Assembly: GCA_022483015.1 (NCBI GenBank)
Contig: JAKVOB010000001.1
Coordinates: forward strand, 682,001 to 746,000
Direction: 5' to 3'
Length of the DNA stretch: 64,000 bases
From: Atopobiaceae bacterium
Lineage (GTDB): Bacteria; Actinomycetota; Coriobacteriia; Coriobacteriales; Atopobiaceae
Made by a program: the position numbers and the translations under genes. The notes beneath the pieces are model-generated. The model saw nothing but the letters and a program-made list of their open reading frames with translations, had not been told where the DNA came from and searched no databases. The stretch's first letter is position 1. Each line of letters opens with the position of its first letter. Of this stretch, positions 34,575 to 43,724 are shown piece by piece.

Positions 34575-34734
34575 GGTCTGGCAGCCCGGTCTGGTCGTCG
34601 GCCCCTGCCTTCGGGCTCAGGCGAAAACATCGACCTTCTCCCGATATGTGGGTCCTTCTTCCTTGGCAAGCGGTATCTTGTAGCTGTGATCCTGCGGATA
34701 TGGCTCGGGGCCTTGCCCCGGATCGGAGGTCTCC

Positions 34735-36429
34735 TTGTTCTCTGACGGCAAGCTCGTCATAGCCCACGCCGATGCCGACCTGTGCCTCCTTCCGGCCATG
34801 TGTAACCGACACGGCCTCATCGCGGGTGCCACGGGCACGGGCAAGACGGTCACGCTCAAGACCATCGCCTCGAGCCTTTCCGATGCCGGCGTCCCATGCT
34901 TCCTTGCCGATGTGAAGGGTGACGTCTCCGGTGTGGCCGTGGCAGGCGAGCCCACTGACAAGCTCGCGGCTCGCCTCCATGCCCTCGGCATCGATGACAT
35001 GGACTTCCATGCGTGTCCCACACGCTTCTGGGATGTCTATGGCGAGGGGGGCACCCCGGTGCGGGCCACCGTGTCGCAGATGGGCTCGGCATGCATGGCC
35101 CGTATCCTCGACCTCACCGACGTGCAGACCGGGGTCCTCTCGATCGTCTTCCATGTGGCTGCCGACCAGGGCCTTGCGCTCATAGACCTCAAGGACCTGC
35201 GCGCCATGGTGGCGAGCGTGGGACAGAACGCGGCGACGTACCGTACGACCTATGGGAACGTCTCCACGGCAAGCATCGGTGCCATACAGCGCTCGCTCCT
35301 CTCGCTCGAGGACGCAGGCGGCGACGTCTTCTTCGGGGAGCCAGCGCTCGACATCAATGACTGGTTGGCCACCGATGACGCCGGCCATGGCTACCTCAAC
35401 GTGCTCGACTGCACGAGGCTCGTCCAGTCGCCCCTGCTCTACTCCACGTTCCTCCTCTGGATGCTGACCTCGCTCTATGAGACGCTTCCCGAGGTGGGGG
35501 ACCAGGAGAGGCCCAAGGTCTGCTTCTTCTTCGACGAGGCCCATCTCCTGTTCGACGACGCCTCCAAGGCGCTCGTGCAGAAGGTCGAGCAGGTGGTCCG
35601 TCTCATCCGTTCCAAGGGCGTGGGCGTCTTCTTCATCACGCAGGTTCCCTCCGACATCCCTGACCCGGTGCTCGCCCAGCTGGGCAACAGGGTGCAGCAC
35701 GCCCTTCGCGCGTACACGCCGTCGGACCAGAGGGCGGTCCGCGCGGCGGCTGACAGCTTCAGGGCCAACCCGGCCTTCGACACGGCCGAGGCCATCGGTG
35801 AGCTGGCGACGGGGGAGGCCCTCGTGAGCCTCCTCGATGCCGACGGCAAGCCAGGTGTGGTGGAGCGTGCGAAGGTCATCGCCCCCTGCTGCTCGATGGG
35901 GGCATGTGCCGATGACGTCCGCGAGAAGGTCCGCTCCGCGGACACGCTCGCTCCCAAGTACCTTGCCGAGGTCGACCGTCCGAGTGCCTATGAGAGCCTC
36001 TCGGGCCAGCCGACCACACAGCCACAGACAGGCCAGACGGCCGAGACAGCTCCCGTCGCCGACGGGACCGATCCTCAAGGGGGAACCATCATGGACGACC
36101 AGACACAACCTGTACCCGCAGCACCTGCGTCCGCACCCGCAGCGGCGGCAGCAGCTCCGAGTGCAAAGGAGCAGGCCGAGATCGCAAAGGCCCAGGCCGA
36201 GGCTGCAAAGGCCCAGGCAGAGGCAGAGATCGCCCAGGCCAAGGCCGAGAAGGCGAAGGCTGATGCTGAGGCGGCCGAGGCACGCGCCGACAAGGCCAAG
36301 CAGAGTGCGTCCGTCCATCAGAAGTCGGATGCCGAGAAGCTCGCCGGCTCCGTCGCCACCTCGATGAGCCGCAGCATCGGCACGAGCGTCGCCCGTGGCC
36401 TCATGGATGCCATCAAGAAGAGCATCTAG
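34735..36429 (+). CDS. HerA/DUF853-type ATPase with C-terminal coiled coil
   Basis: A 564-residue P-loop protein of the DUF853 (YjgR-like) group. Walker A is [13 protein letters not shown] (near residues 31-43) and Walker [15 protein letters not shown], with [20 protein letters not shown] and [18 protein letters not shown] typical of the family. The function of this helicase-like family is not settled. Residues from about 445 onward are Ala/Glu/Lys/Gln-rich ([20 protein letters not shown]) and probably form a long coiled coil, ending [13 protein letters not shown]. It starts at TTG 34735 with GGAGG upstream. The last 38 nt are duplicated after the Fic gene. Confidence 0.82.
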   Translation: MFSDGKLVIAHADADLCLLPAMCNRHGLIAGATGTGKTVTLKTIASSLSDAGVPCFLADVKGDVSGVAVAGEPTDKLAARLHALGIDDMDFHACPTRFWDVYGEGGTPVRATVSQMGSACMARILDLTDVQTGVLSIVFHVAADQGLALIDLKDLRAMVASVGQNAATYRTTYGNVSTASIGAIQRSLLSLEDAGGDVFFGEPALDINDWLATDDAGHGYLNVLDCTRLVQSPLLYSTFLLWMLTSLYETLPEVGDQERPKVCFFFDEAHLLFDDASKALVQKVEQVVRLIRSKGVGVFFITQVPSDIPDPVLAQLGNRVQHALRAYTPSDQRAVRAAADSFRANPAFDTAEAIGELATGEALVSLLDADGKPGVVERAKVIAPCCSMGACADDVREKVRSADTLAPKYLAEVDRPSAYESLSGQPTTQPQTGQTAETAPVADGTDPQGGTIMDDQTQPVPAAPASAPAAAAAAPSAKEQAEIAKAQAEAAKAQAEAEIAQAKAEKAKADAEAAEARADKAKQSASVHQKSDAEKLAGSVATSMSRSIGTSVARGLMDAIKKSI

Positions 36430-36430
36430 G
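36393..36430 (+). repeat. 38-nt direct repeat, copy 1 (3' end of the DUF853 gene)
   Basis: This copy begins CCGTGGCCTCATGGATGCC and ends at AGCATCTAGG, covering the last codons and stop of the ATPase gene. It matches 37917-37954 at 37 of 38 positions (T/A difference at one base). The two copies bracket a 1.5-kb segment carrying the Fic gene and an AT-rich upstream region, as the two ends of an integrated element would. Confidence 0.8.
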
Positions 36431-36631
36431 CACCGCTTATGGGGGCGTCATCGGCGGAGAGGGTTCTATAGGGCTTCGGTGCTCGGACGGTTTTGTCGTA
36501 TTTGTACAAACAGGAGAAAATTATAGATAAGAATGACATGAATCTTGTCTAATTGATACTATCAGGCGAATCATATCAACAAGAAGTGGCCTGCGCCACT
36601 CGTCTTGCTATCTGTCGTCTGGAGTCGGGCC

Positions 36632-37882
36632 ATGCCAACCGTGCCGCTTTCGAAGCTGTTCCATATGGATTCCTCGCCCGAGCGCTTCTCGACGAGCAGG
36701 GAGCGTGCCAAGCAGCGGCTTGAAGCCGACTCGACCTTCCGCACCGGCATCATGACCCCCTCTGGGGAACTCTTCCTGGCGGTGCCTCGGGAGCTGTCCC
36801 TTCTCAACGAGAAGGTCCTTCGCCTCGAGCGTAAGGTGTCGGGTACCATGCGGAGCCTCCCTCCTGTTGCCCGGGGAGCACTCGTGAGGGGGCTCGTCAT
36901 GGACGAGGTCGTCTGCACCAACGACCTTGAGGGAATCCACAGCACGCGCAAGCAGATACACGACCTCCTGGATGCCGAGCTTCCTGACGACCCCCTTAGG
37001 GCAAAGAGGTTCAGGGAGCTCGCCAAGATGTACCTCGAGCTCAGCAACCAAGACAAGACGTTCCCCCTGACTCCCATGGACATTCGCGCCATATATGACA
37101 AGCTCATGCAGGGTGAGCCGCTGTCTGATGCGAGCAAGCCCGATGGCAAGGTCTTCAGAAGGGGCGAGGTCGAGATAATCGGCAGCGGGTCGAAGGTCCT
37201 TCATCAGGGACTGTATCCGGAGAGCAGGATCATCGAGGTGATGGGCCTCATGCTCGACCTTGCCAACTCCGATGAGGTCCCCAACACATATAGCGCGATC
37301 ATGGCGCACTATGTCTTCGAGTACGCTCACCCGTTCTATGACGGGAACGGCCGGACGGGGAGGTATCTGCTCGCCCTCTTCCTAACGAGGCCGCTCTCGG
37401 TGGTGACCGCGTTGTCCGTCTCCCGCGTGATCGCAGAGAACAGGGACGCCTACTACAAGTCGTTCAGGCTTGTCGAGGACCCTCTCGACCATGGCGAGCT
37501 GACGTTCTTCGTGATGAACATTCTCGAGGACGTGAGGATGGCCCAGAGCGAGATCGTCGAGGACCTCGAGGAGAAGGTCAATCGGCTCGACGATGTCCTC
37601 GAGAGACTCGAGGCCCTCAGCGAGGGGGAGGGCCTCGCCAAGAGCGAGAAGGATGCCATCTTCATGCTCGTGCAACTCGATCTGTTCGCGACGTTCCCTG
37701 AGGCATCCACCTCCGAGGTGGCGAGTCATCTCGGGCTGGGAACGCAGCAGACGAGGAAGCACCTCAAGGCCCTGGAGGGGCGCGGGCTCATCAGGACGAT
37801 ATCCAAGAGGCCCCTTCGCTTCATCCTGACGGATACGGCTCGGGAGCACTTCGGTCTCGGGGAGACCCATCAAGATGGCTGA
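36632..37882 (+). CDS. Fic family protein (AMPylase-type) with winged-helix C-terminus
   Basis: A 416-residue Fic protein. The active-site loop HPFYDGNGRTGR fits HPFx(D/E)GNGRxxR, so it should transfer AMP to a target hydroxyl. An N-terminal inhibitory motif (TNDLEG, pattern S/T-x3-E-G) suggests a self-inhibited class II enzyme. The C-terminus (EASTSEVASHLGLGTQQTRK, LKALEGRGLIRTI) looks like a winged helix for DNA binding. ATG 36632 with TGGAG upstream is chosen over an earlier TTG at 36605. No antitoxin gene is adjacent. The upstream 36470-36600 region is strikingly AT-rich for this genome, and direct repeats flank the gene, suggesting transfer. Confidence 0.87.
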   Translation: MPTVPLSKLFHMDSSPERFSTSRERAKQRLEADSTFRTGIMTPSGELFLAVPRELSLLNEKVLRLERKVSGTMRSLPPVARGALVRGLVMDEVVCTNDLEGIHSTRKQIHDLLDAELPDDPLRAKRFRELAKMYLELSNQDKTFPLTPMDIRAIYDKLMQGEPLSDASKPDGKVFRRGEVEIIGSGSKVLHQGLYPESRIIEVMGLMLDLANSDEVPNTYSAIMAHYVFEYAHPFYDGNGRTGRYLLALFLTRPLSVVTALSVSRVIAENRDAYYKSFRLVEDPLDHGELTFFVMNILEDVRMAQSEIVEDLEEKVNRLDDVLERLEALSEGEGLAKSEKDAIFMLVQLDLFATFPEASTSEVASHLGLGTQQTRKHLKALEGRGLIRTISKRPLRFILTDTAREHFGLGETHQDG

Positions 37883-37916
37883 CAACAGCTCTGTCAGGCG
37901 CGGGACCTGATATGGT

Positions 37917-37954
37917 CCGTGGCCTCATGGAAGCCATCAAGAAGAGCATCTAGG
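37917..37954 (+). repeat. 38-nt direct repeat, copy 2 (orphan 3' end of the DUF853 gene)
   Basis: This copy repeats the final codons (RGLMEAIKKSI and stop) of the ATPase gene without the rest of the gene, 34 nt after the Fic stop codon. The only difference from copy 1 is one base (GAA for GAT, Glu for Asp). The terminator at 37975-38010 now follows this copy, so it may once have served the ATPase gene directly. Confidence 0.8.
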
Positions 37955-37974
37955 GTCGGTCCCCTGTTTGCCGA

Positions 37975-38010
37975 AGAGGGCCCGCCTCCCTTGGGGGAGA
38001 CGGGCCCTCT
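37975..38010. terminator. bidirectional terminator between fic and nfnB
   Basis: AGAGGGCCCG (37975-37984) pairs with CGGGCCCTCT (38001-38010), with an inner CTCCC/GGGAG stem. It sits between converging genes, 20 nt after copy 2 of the direct repeat and 21 nt after the NfnB-like stop codon on the other strand. Confidence 0.75.
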
Positions 38011-38030
38011 CATATTCGTGCGTGGTGGTG

Positions 38031-39437
38031 CTACTCGCCCAGCAGGGCCTTCTCGATGGAGGCAGCGGCCTTCTTGCCGGCACCCATGGCCAGGATGACG
38101 GTGGCCGAGCCGGTCACGATGTCGCCGCCGGCCCAGATCTTGGGGTTGGACGTGCGACCGTCCTCGTCGGTGTCGATGTAGCCCCACTTGTTGGTCTCGA
38201 CGTCGCCGATCATCTTGGCGAACGGGTTGGCGTTCGTGCCGATGGCGGTGACGACCACGTCGCAGTCGATCTCGAAGTCCGAGCCCTCGATGGGCTTGGG
38301 GCGACGACGGCCGGACTCGTCGGGCTCGCCGAGCTCCATGCGCTCGAGCTCGACCTTGGCCACGTTGCCGTCCTCGTCGGCCTCGAAGGCCAGCGGGCTC
38401 ACGAGTGGGAGGATCTCGACGCCCTCCTGCTTGGCGTGGTGAAGCTCCGCGCGCCTCGCGGGCATCTCCTCCTCGCCACGGCGATAGGCGAGCGTGACCT
38501 TGTCGGCACCCAGGCGCAGGGCCGTACGGGCGGAGTCCATGGCCACGTTGCCGCCACCGAAGACGACGACATGCTTGCCGTGCTTGGTGGGCGTGTCGAA
38601 CTTGGGGAAGCGGTTGGCCTTCATGAGGTTGACGCGCGTGAGGTACTCGTTGGCGCAGAACACGCCAGGGAGGTTCTCGCCGGGCACGTTGAGGAACTTG
38701 GGAAGGCCGGCACCCACGGCGACGTAGATGGCCTCGAAGCCCTCGTCGAAGAGGTCCTGGGCGTTGAAGAGGCGCCCGACCACGGAGTCGTACTCGAAGT
38801 TGACGCCCATGAGCTCCAGGCCGTCGATCTCGCGCTTGACGATGGCCTTGGGAAGACGGAACTCGGGGATGCCGTAGGTGAGCACGCCGCCGCCGGTGAA
38901 GAAGGCCTCGAACACGGTGACGTCGAAGCACTGGGATGCGAGCTGGCCGGCGCAGGCGAGGCCGGAGGGGCCGGAGCCCACGACGGCGACCTTGTGCGTG
39001 TTCTTGTGGCGACAGACCGGGTCGGTCGCCTGGTCGCGGGCGTTGTCGCCGAGGTAGCGCTCGAGCTGGCCGATGGCCACCGGCTCACCCTTCTTGCCGA
39101 GGATGCACTTGCCCTCGCACTGGTTCTCCTGCGGGCAGACGCGGCCGCAGATCGAGGGGAGCATGCTGGCCTCGCGGATGATGTCGAGGCCCTGGCCGCA
39201 CTTCTCGTCGCGGATCTTCTCGATGAAGCCCGGGATGTTGATGCCGACGGGGCAGCCCGTCACGCAGAGGGGCTTCTTGCAGTCGAGGCAACGGTTGGCC
39301 TCGGCGATGGCGTCGTCACGGGTGAAGCCGGTGTCGACCGGACGGAAGTCCTTGGCGCGCTCGGAGGCAGGCTCCTCGCGGGCAGGCGTGCGCGGGGCAC
39401 CGATGTTGGGCTTGTACTTTCCGTCTACCTGTGGCAT
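38031..39437 (-). CDS. nfnB: NADPH-dependent oxidoreductase NfnB-like / glutamate synthase small-subunit type
   Basis: A 468-residue flavoprotein with an N-terminal pair of [4Fe-4S] motifs (CLDCKKPLCVTGCPVGINIP, ICGRVCPQENQCEGKC), an FAD-binding Rossmann fold (VAVVGSGPSGLACAGQLA), an NADP-binding fold (VVVFGGGNVAMDSARTA) and the end GDIVTGSATVILAMGAGKKA. In combination with the upstream ferredoxin-reductase-like gene it forms an NfnAB complex, which bifurcates electrons between NADPH, NADH and ferredoxin in anaerobes. ATG 39437 is preferred over GTG 39443 by spacing to GAGGAG. It overlaps nfnA by 13 nt. Confidence 0.85.
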   Translation of the reverse strand: MPQVDGKYKPNIGAPRTPAREEPASERAKDFRPVDTGFTRDDAIAEANRCLDCKKPLCVTGCPVGINIPGFIEKIRDEKCGQGLDIIREASMLPSICGRVCPQENQCEGKCILGKKGEPVAIGQLERYLGDNARDQATDPVCRHKNTHKVAVVGSGPSGLACAGQLASQCFDVTVFEAFFTGGGVLTYGIPEFRLPKAIVKREIDGLELMGVNFEYDSVVGRLFNAQDLFDEGFEAIYVAVGAGLPKFLNVPGENLPGVFCANEYLTRVNLMKANRFPKFDTPTKHGKHVVVFGGGNVAMDSARTALRLGADKVTLAYRRGEEEMPARRAELHHAKQEGVEILPLVSPLAFEADEDGNVAKVELERMELGEPDESGRRRPKPIEGSDFEIDCDVVVTAIGTNANPFAKMIGDVETNKWGYIDTDEDGRTSNPKIWAGGDIVTGSATVILAMGAGKKAAASIEKALLGE

Positions 39438-40264
39438 GGGCACGTCTCCTCCTCATAGGCCTTGAGGGCCTGACCCTCTTCTGTGCGATATGACGCCTGG
39501 CGGGCGCGAAGGTCGTTCCAGTCGACCTTGGTGGCATCGAAGTCAGGGCCGTCGACGCAGGCGAACTTGGTCTTGCCGTCGACCTCGACGCGGCAGCAGC
39601 CGCACATGCCCGTGCCGTCGACCATGATGGGGTTGAGGCTCGCGGTGATGGGCACGTCGTACTTCTCGCAGGTCATGGCTGAGAACTTCATCATCGGCAC
39701 GGGGCCGACGGCGAAGACGTGGTCGAGCTCCTTGGCCTCGCACATGCGCTCGAGCGGGAGCGTGACGACGCCCTTCTCGCCGGCGGTGCCGTCATCGGTG
39801 GTGATGTAGAGGTGCTCGAGGGGAAGCTGCTCGAACTGCTCGGTGAGCAGGAGCAGGTCCTTGGTGCGGGCGCCCATGATGACGTTGACCTTGTGGCCGG
39901 TCTCGCAGAGCATGCGGGCCACGGGGTAGGCGATGGCGAGTCCCACGCCGCCTCCGATGACGGCCCAGGTGCCCTCCTCCATCTCGGTGGGGTTGCCCAG
40001 CGGGCCGGTGATGTCGGCGAGCGAGTCGCCGGCCTCGTAGGTGGCGAGCATCTTGGTGGTCTTGCCGATCACCATGAAGATGAACTCAATCCAGCCCTCG
40101 TCAGCGTTCCAGTTGGCAAAGGTGAAGGGCACGCGCTCGCCGCGGTCGTCCGCACGAACCATGAGGAACTGCCCGGCCTGTGCCTTCTTGGCCATCTGCG
40201 GTGCCTCCACGCGGAACTTGAACACCTTCTCCGAGTACTGCTCCTTATCGAGGATCTTGAACAT
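39425..40264 (-). CDS. nfnA: NfnA-like FAD/NAD-binding, [2Fe-2S] oxidoreductase subunit
   Basis: A 279-residue protein of the dihydroorotate dehydrogenase electron-transfer / sulfide dehydrogenase family. It has the FAD-binding RVPFTFANWN region, the NAD-binding GGGVGLAIAYPVARML fold and a C-terminal cysteine cluster (GTGMCGCCRVEVDGKTKFAC) for [2Fe-2S]. It partners the overlapping NfnB-like gene. A GAGGAG ribosome-binding site precedes ATG 40264. The complex could supply reduced ferredoxin for the nitrogenase-like system, which is only an inference. Confidence 0.85.
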   Translation of the reverse strand: MFKILDKEQYSEKVFKFRVEAPQMAKKAQAGQFLMVRADDRGERVPFTFANWNADEGWIEFIFMVIGKTTKMLATYEAGDSLADITGPLGNPTEMEEGTWAVIGGGVGLAIAYPVARMLCETGHKVNVIMGARTKDLLLLTEQFEQLPLEHLYITTDDGTAGEKGVVTLPLERMCEAKELDHVFAVGPVPMMKFSAMTCEKYDVPITASLNPIMVDGTGMCGCCRVEVDGKTKFACVDGPDFDATKVDWNDLRARQASYRTEEGQALKAYEEETCPCHR

Positions 40265-40385
40265 GCACGAACTCCTCTCGTAGTTGCCTGCTGCGCATCG
40301 CTCCCCTCGGTCCTAGGAGGACCTTGCGAGCGACCACGGTCTTACCTACCCATTTTGCTACAGCGCACGCGAAATGTTCCTCCAT

Positions 40386-41006
40386 TTAGGCGTGCGTGTT
40401 GAACTTGTCCCTGGTCGGTATGACACCATCGTTCACACACGATTCCACGACATCCGCTGCGGTGGTGACCATGGCCGCGAAGTCGTCGGCGAAGCTGCCC
40501 TTGAGGGTGCGCAGGACGTAGTCGGCTGGGTCCATCCTTCCGGGCGGACGGCCGATGCCGCAGCGTACGCGAGAGAAATCGCGACTCGTGAGCTTGTCGA
40601 TGATGGAGCGCAGCCCGTTGTGGCCCCCATGTCCGCCGCCGAACTTCACGCGCACGTCCCCGGCTGGGATGTCAAGGTCGTCATGGACCACGAGGATGTT
40701 CCGCGCTGCGATGCCATGGGCGCTCGCGAGCTTTGCCACCGGTCCGCCCGAGCAGTTCATGTAGGTCTGGGGCTTGGCGAGAAGGACCTCGTGGCCCGAG
40801 ATGGTCGTGGAGGCCACGTCGGCGCCCTCCTCGCTCTTCCAGTAGGTGGCACCATGACGGCGGGCGAGCTCGTCGATGGTGGCGAAGCCGGCGTTGTGGC
40901 GGGTCCCGGCATACTCGGCCCCAGGGTTGCCAAGGCCGAAGACGACGAGGACCTCGCCAGGCGTCGCCTGACGAGGTCCTCCGTTGCCCGCATGGTTGTG
41001 AGACAT
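40386..41006 (-). CDS. pth: peptidyl-tRNA hydrolase
   Basis: The enzyme recycles tRNA from prematurely released peptidyl-tRNA. The 206-residue product has FGLGNPGAEYAGTRHNAGF with the catalytic His, AKPQTYMNCSGGPVAKL, the Asp-containing VVHDDLDIPAGDVRVKFGGG and GHNGLRSI. The N-terminus has about 18 extra residues before the usual start. ATG 41006 follows AGGAA. It is 10 nt after prs on the same strand. Confidence 0.95.
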   Translation of the reverse strand: MSHNHAGNGGPRQATPGEVLVVFGLGNPGAEYAGTRHNAGFATIDELARRHGATYWKSEEGADVASTTISGHEVLLAKPQTYMNCSGGPVAKLASAHGIAARNILVVHDDLDIPAGDVRVKFGGGHGGHNGLRSIIDKLTSRDFSRVRCGIGRPPGRMDPADYVLRTLKGSFADDFAAMVTTAADVVESCVNDGVIPTRDKFNTHA

Positions 41007-41016
41007 CGAGCCGTTC

Positions 41017-42027
41017 CTACAGCGTGAGGTCCGCACCGAACTGGCGAGAGACGCTCGTCTCGGTGAAGACGTGATAGATGGCCTCGGCAAGCTCGTTGGC
41101 CACCGAGATGTAGTGGATGTGCTCGCAGGCGTGTGCGGCGTCGCAGGGCACGGAGTCGGTGACGGCGCACTCCTTGATGGGGGCATCCGCGAGGCGCTCG
41201 ATGGCGGGGCCCGAGAAGATGCCGTGCGTGGCACCCACGTAGATGTCACCGGCGCCCTTGGCCTTGAGCTCCTTGACGGATCCGCAGAGGGTGCCCGCGG
41301 TGTCGATCATGTCATCGTTGATGATGCAGGTCTTGCCATCGATGTCTCCGATGACGGCCATGACCTCGGCCATGTTGTGCTTGGGACGGCCCTTGTGGGC
41401 GATGGCCAGCGAGCAGCCCAGCATGTCGGAGAGCTTCTTGGCGGCCTTGGCACGGCCCACGTCGGGGGAGACGACGACGGTGTTGTCCCAGTCGAGGTCC
41501 TTCTCCTTGTAGTACTCCGCGAAGAGCGAGAGCGCCGTGAGGTGGTTCACGGGGATGTCGAAGAAGCCCTGGATCTGGCCCTGGTGCAGGTCGAGCGTGA
41601 TCACGCGGTCGCAGCCGGCGGTCTCGAGGAGGTTGGCCACGAGACGTGCCGTGATGGGCTCGCGGGGAGCGGCCTTGCGGTCCTGGCGGGCATAGGCATA
41701 GTGGGGGAGGACCGCCGTGAAGGTGCGGCAGCTCGCGCGCTTGGCGGCGTCGCAGGCGATGAGCACCTCCATGAGCATGTCGTTGACGTTGCCGGCGACC
41801 GACTGGATGAAGAAGACGTCGCTGCCACGCACGGACTCGTCATAGCGTGCGTAGATCTCGCCGTTCGCGAACTTCTCGAGGGTGAGCCCCTGCAGCTCCA
41901 CATGGAGGATTTCTGCGATGGCCTCGGCCAGCGCAGGGTTGCTCGTGCCCGTGTAGAGCTTGAGGTTCTTCCTGACGGGGGTGAGCTCGTCGAGGTCCTC
42001 GAGGTTCTTGAAGTGTGCCTCTGCCAT
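41017..42027 (-). CDS. prs: ribose-phosphate pyrophosphokinase (PRPP synthase)
   Basis: This 336-residue enzyme makes PRPP from ribose 5-phosphate and ATP. Landmarks: LYTGTSNPALAEAIAEILHV at the start, the flexible-loop region VLPHYAYARQDRKAAPREPI, VVSPDVGRAKAAKKL and the PRPP loop NDDMIDTAGTLCGSV. The ATG overlaps the glmU stop by one base (TAATG), the conserved glmU-prs-pth order of Gram-positive bacteria. AGGAAGGG lies upstream. Confidence 0.96.
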   Translation of the reverse strand: MAEAHFKNLEDLDELTPVRKNLKLYTGTSNPALAEAIAEILHVELQGLTLEKFANGEIYARYDESVRGSDVFFIQSVAGNVNDMLMEVLIACDAAKRASCRTFTAVLPHYAYARQDRKAAPREPITARLVANLLETAGCDRVITLDLHQGQIQGFFDIPVNHLTALSLFAEYYKEKDLDWDNTVVVSPDVGRAKAAKKLSDMLGCSLAIAHKGRPKHNMAEVMAVIGDIDGKTCIINDDMIDTAGTLCGSVKELKAKGAGDIYVGATHGIFSGPAIERLADAPIKECAVTDSVPCDAAHACEHIHYISVANELAEAIYHVFTETSVSRQFGADLTL

Positions 42028-43425
42028 TACCGCTGCCCTTCCTTTTCCTGCTCGAGACGCTTCCTTCGGACTGGTGCATAGCCTTCGACCATCTTCTGCT
42101 CGCTGCGCTCGAGGGCGAGCGCGTCGGCAGGGACGTCCTTCGTGATGCAGCTGCTGGCGCCTACGAGTGCGCCGGCACCGATGTTGACGGGGGCCACCAT
42201 CATGGTGTCGGAGCCGACGAAGACGTCGTCGCCGATGGTGGTGTGGTTCTTGTTGATGCCGTCATAGTTGCAGGTGATGGAGCCGGCGCCGATGTTGACG
42301 CCCGACCCCATGGTGGTGTCGCCGATGTAGGAGAGGTGCGGCACCTTGGAGCCGACGCCGATGGTGGAGTTCTTGATCTCCACATGGGTGCCTGCCTTCG
42401 AGTCGTCGAGGAGGTGCGCCCCGGGACGCAGGTAGGCACGAGGCCCGCAGGTGACATGGTTCTCGAGGGTCGCCGAGATGGCGACCGTCTCGTCCACGAC
42501 ACAGCCGTCGCCCACGCGGGTGTCGGTCAGGCGTGTGTTGGGACCCACGGTGCAGTCGGAGCCGATGTGGGTGTCGCCGGCAAGGAAGGTGAGGGGGAGC
42601 AGCGTCGTGTCCTGGCCCACGGTGACGTCAGGACCCACCCAGACGAGCGAGGGGTCGAGCATGGTGACGCCCTCGTCCATGAGGCTCGCGTTGATGCGGC
42701 CCTGCATGATGCGCGTGGCATCCGCGAGCTGCGAGCGAGAGTTCACGCCGAGCATCTCGGTGTCGTCGTCGACGTGGACGGAGCAGACCGTGCGGCCCGC
42801 CTTGCGGAGGATCTCGATCATGTCGGTGAGGTAGTACTCACCCTGCGCGTTGTCGCGGCCGATCTCACCGATGTGAGCCGTGAGCTGCGACGCATCGAAG
42901 GCATAGACGCCCGAGTTGCACTCCGTGAGGCTGGTGCGCTGCTCAGGGCGTGCAGTCCTTGTCCTCGATGATGGCGGTGACCTGGCCGCCGTCGAGCTTG
43001 ATGCGCCCGTATCCGGAGGGGTCGGAAGGACTCATGGTGAGCACTGCCGCGGCGGTGTCACCGGTGGTGACGCGGTCGGCCAGCGCCTTGATGGTGGAGG
43101 CGCGCACGAGCGGGGTGTCCCCGTACATGACGACGACGGTGCCCGTGAGGGTGCCGACCGAATCGAGGGCACAGCGCACGGCATGTCCCGTGCCCAGGCG
43201 CTCGGCCTGCTCGACGCACTCGACGCCTGTGGCGGAGAGCGTGTCCCGGACCTCTTCGGAGTCATTGCCCACGACCACGACGACCCGGTCGCAGCCGGCG
43301 TCCTTGGCGGCACGGACCGCCCAGCTGACGAGCGGCTTCCCGAGCATCTCGTGCAGGACCTTGGCACGGCGCGACTTCATGCGCGTGCCCTCTCCGGCAG
43401 CAAGGACGATGGCGGTGGTTGGCAT
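42027..43425 (-). CDS. glmU: bifunctional GlmU, interrupted by a +1 frameshift at CCC-TGA
   Basis: GlmU acetylates glucosamine-1-phosphate and then makes UDP-GlcNAc, a cell-wall precursor. The N-terminal uridyltransferase part (VLAAGEGTRMKSRRAKVLHE, MYGDTPLVRAS) runs in one frame from ATG 43425 to TGA at 42945-42943. The rest (EQRTSLTECNSGVYAF, then the left-handed helix hexapeptides and NYDGINKNHTTIGDD) continues in the +1 frame to 42027. Reading ACG-CC-TGAG as ACG CCT GAG, with one C fewer, restores a 465-residue protein. An essential gene is unlikely to be dead, so this is either a sequence error in a C-run or a true +1 shift at CCC-UGA. Confidence 0.85.
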
Positions 43426-43556
43426 GTGGTGGGGCCTCCTGGTTGGGCATGACACAGCTGTCCCATCATACCGCAGGGCATGGGACGTTCCACGCACGCA
43501 AAGGGGGCTTGCAGGAAACCTACGCACGGACGGCAGGCTCGTCGTGACCTGCATGC

Positions 43557-43584
43557 ACGAGGCCCCCATGGTCGGGGGCCTCGT
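43557..43584. terminator. hairpin downstream of tRNA-Gln
   Basis: An 11-bp perfect stem, ACGAGGCCCCC (43557-43567) with GGGGGCCTCGT (43574-43584), around a 6-nt loop, lies 10 nt past the 3' end of the tRNA on the minus strand. It has no T-run but is placed as a tRNA terminator, with glmU starting 130 nt further on. Confidence 0.6.
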
Positions 43585-43593
43585 ATGACGCAT

Positions 43594-43667
43594 TGGCTGG
43601 GGCAGAGGGATTCGAACCCCCGTTCCAGGCACCAAAAACCCGTGTCCTGCCGCTGGACGATGCCCCA
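43594..43667 (-). tRNA. tRNA-Gln (anticodon UUG)
   Basis: A 74-nt tRNA on the minus strand. The acceptor stem TGGGGCA/TGCCCCA is perfect over 7 bp, followed by discriminator G and an encoded CCA. The D stem is GTCC/GGAC, the anticodon loop TTTTGGT gives TTG at positions 34-36, and the T loop is TTCGAAT. The body resembles bacterial tRNA-Gln, including the U1-A72 pair important for glutaminyl identity. Confidence 0.93.
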
Positions 43668-43724
43668 TCTCCGGAGGCTGGCTCCGCTCGAACAGTGTAT
43701 CAGGTATGGGCCCTGATGCGGCTC

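Noticed and set aside
40374-42081. Plus-strand frames over pth and prs
   Set aside because: They are shadows of well-supported minus-strand genes and have no domain signatures.
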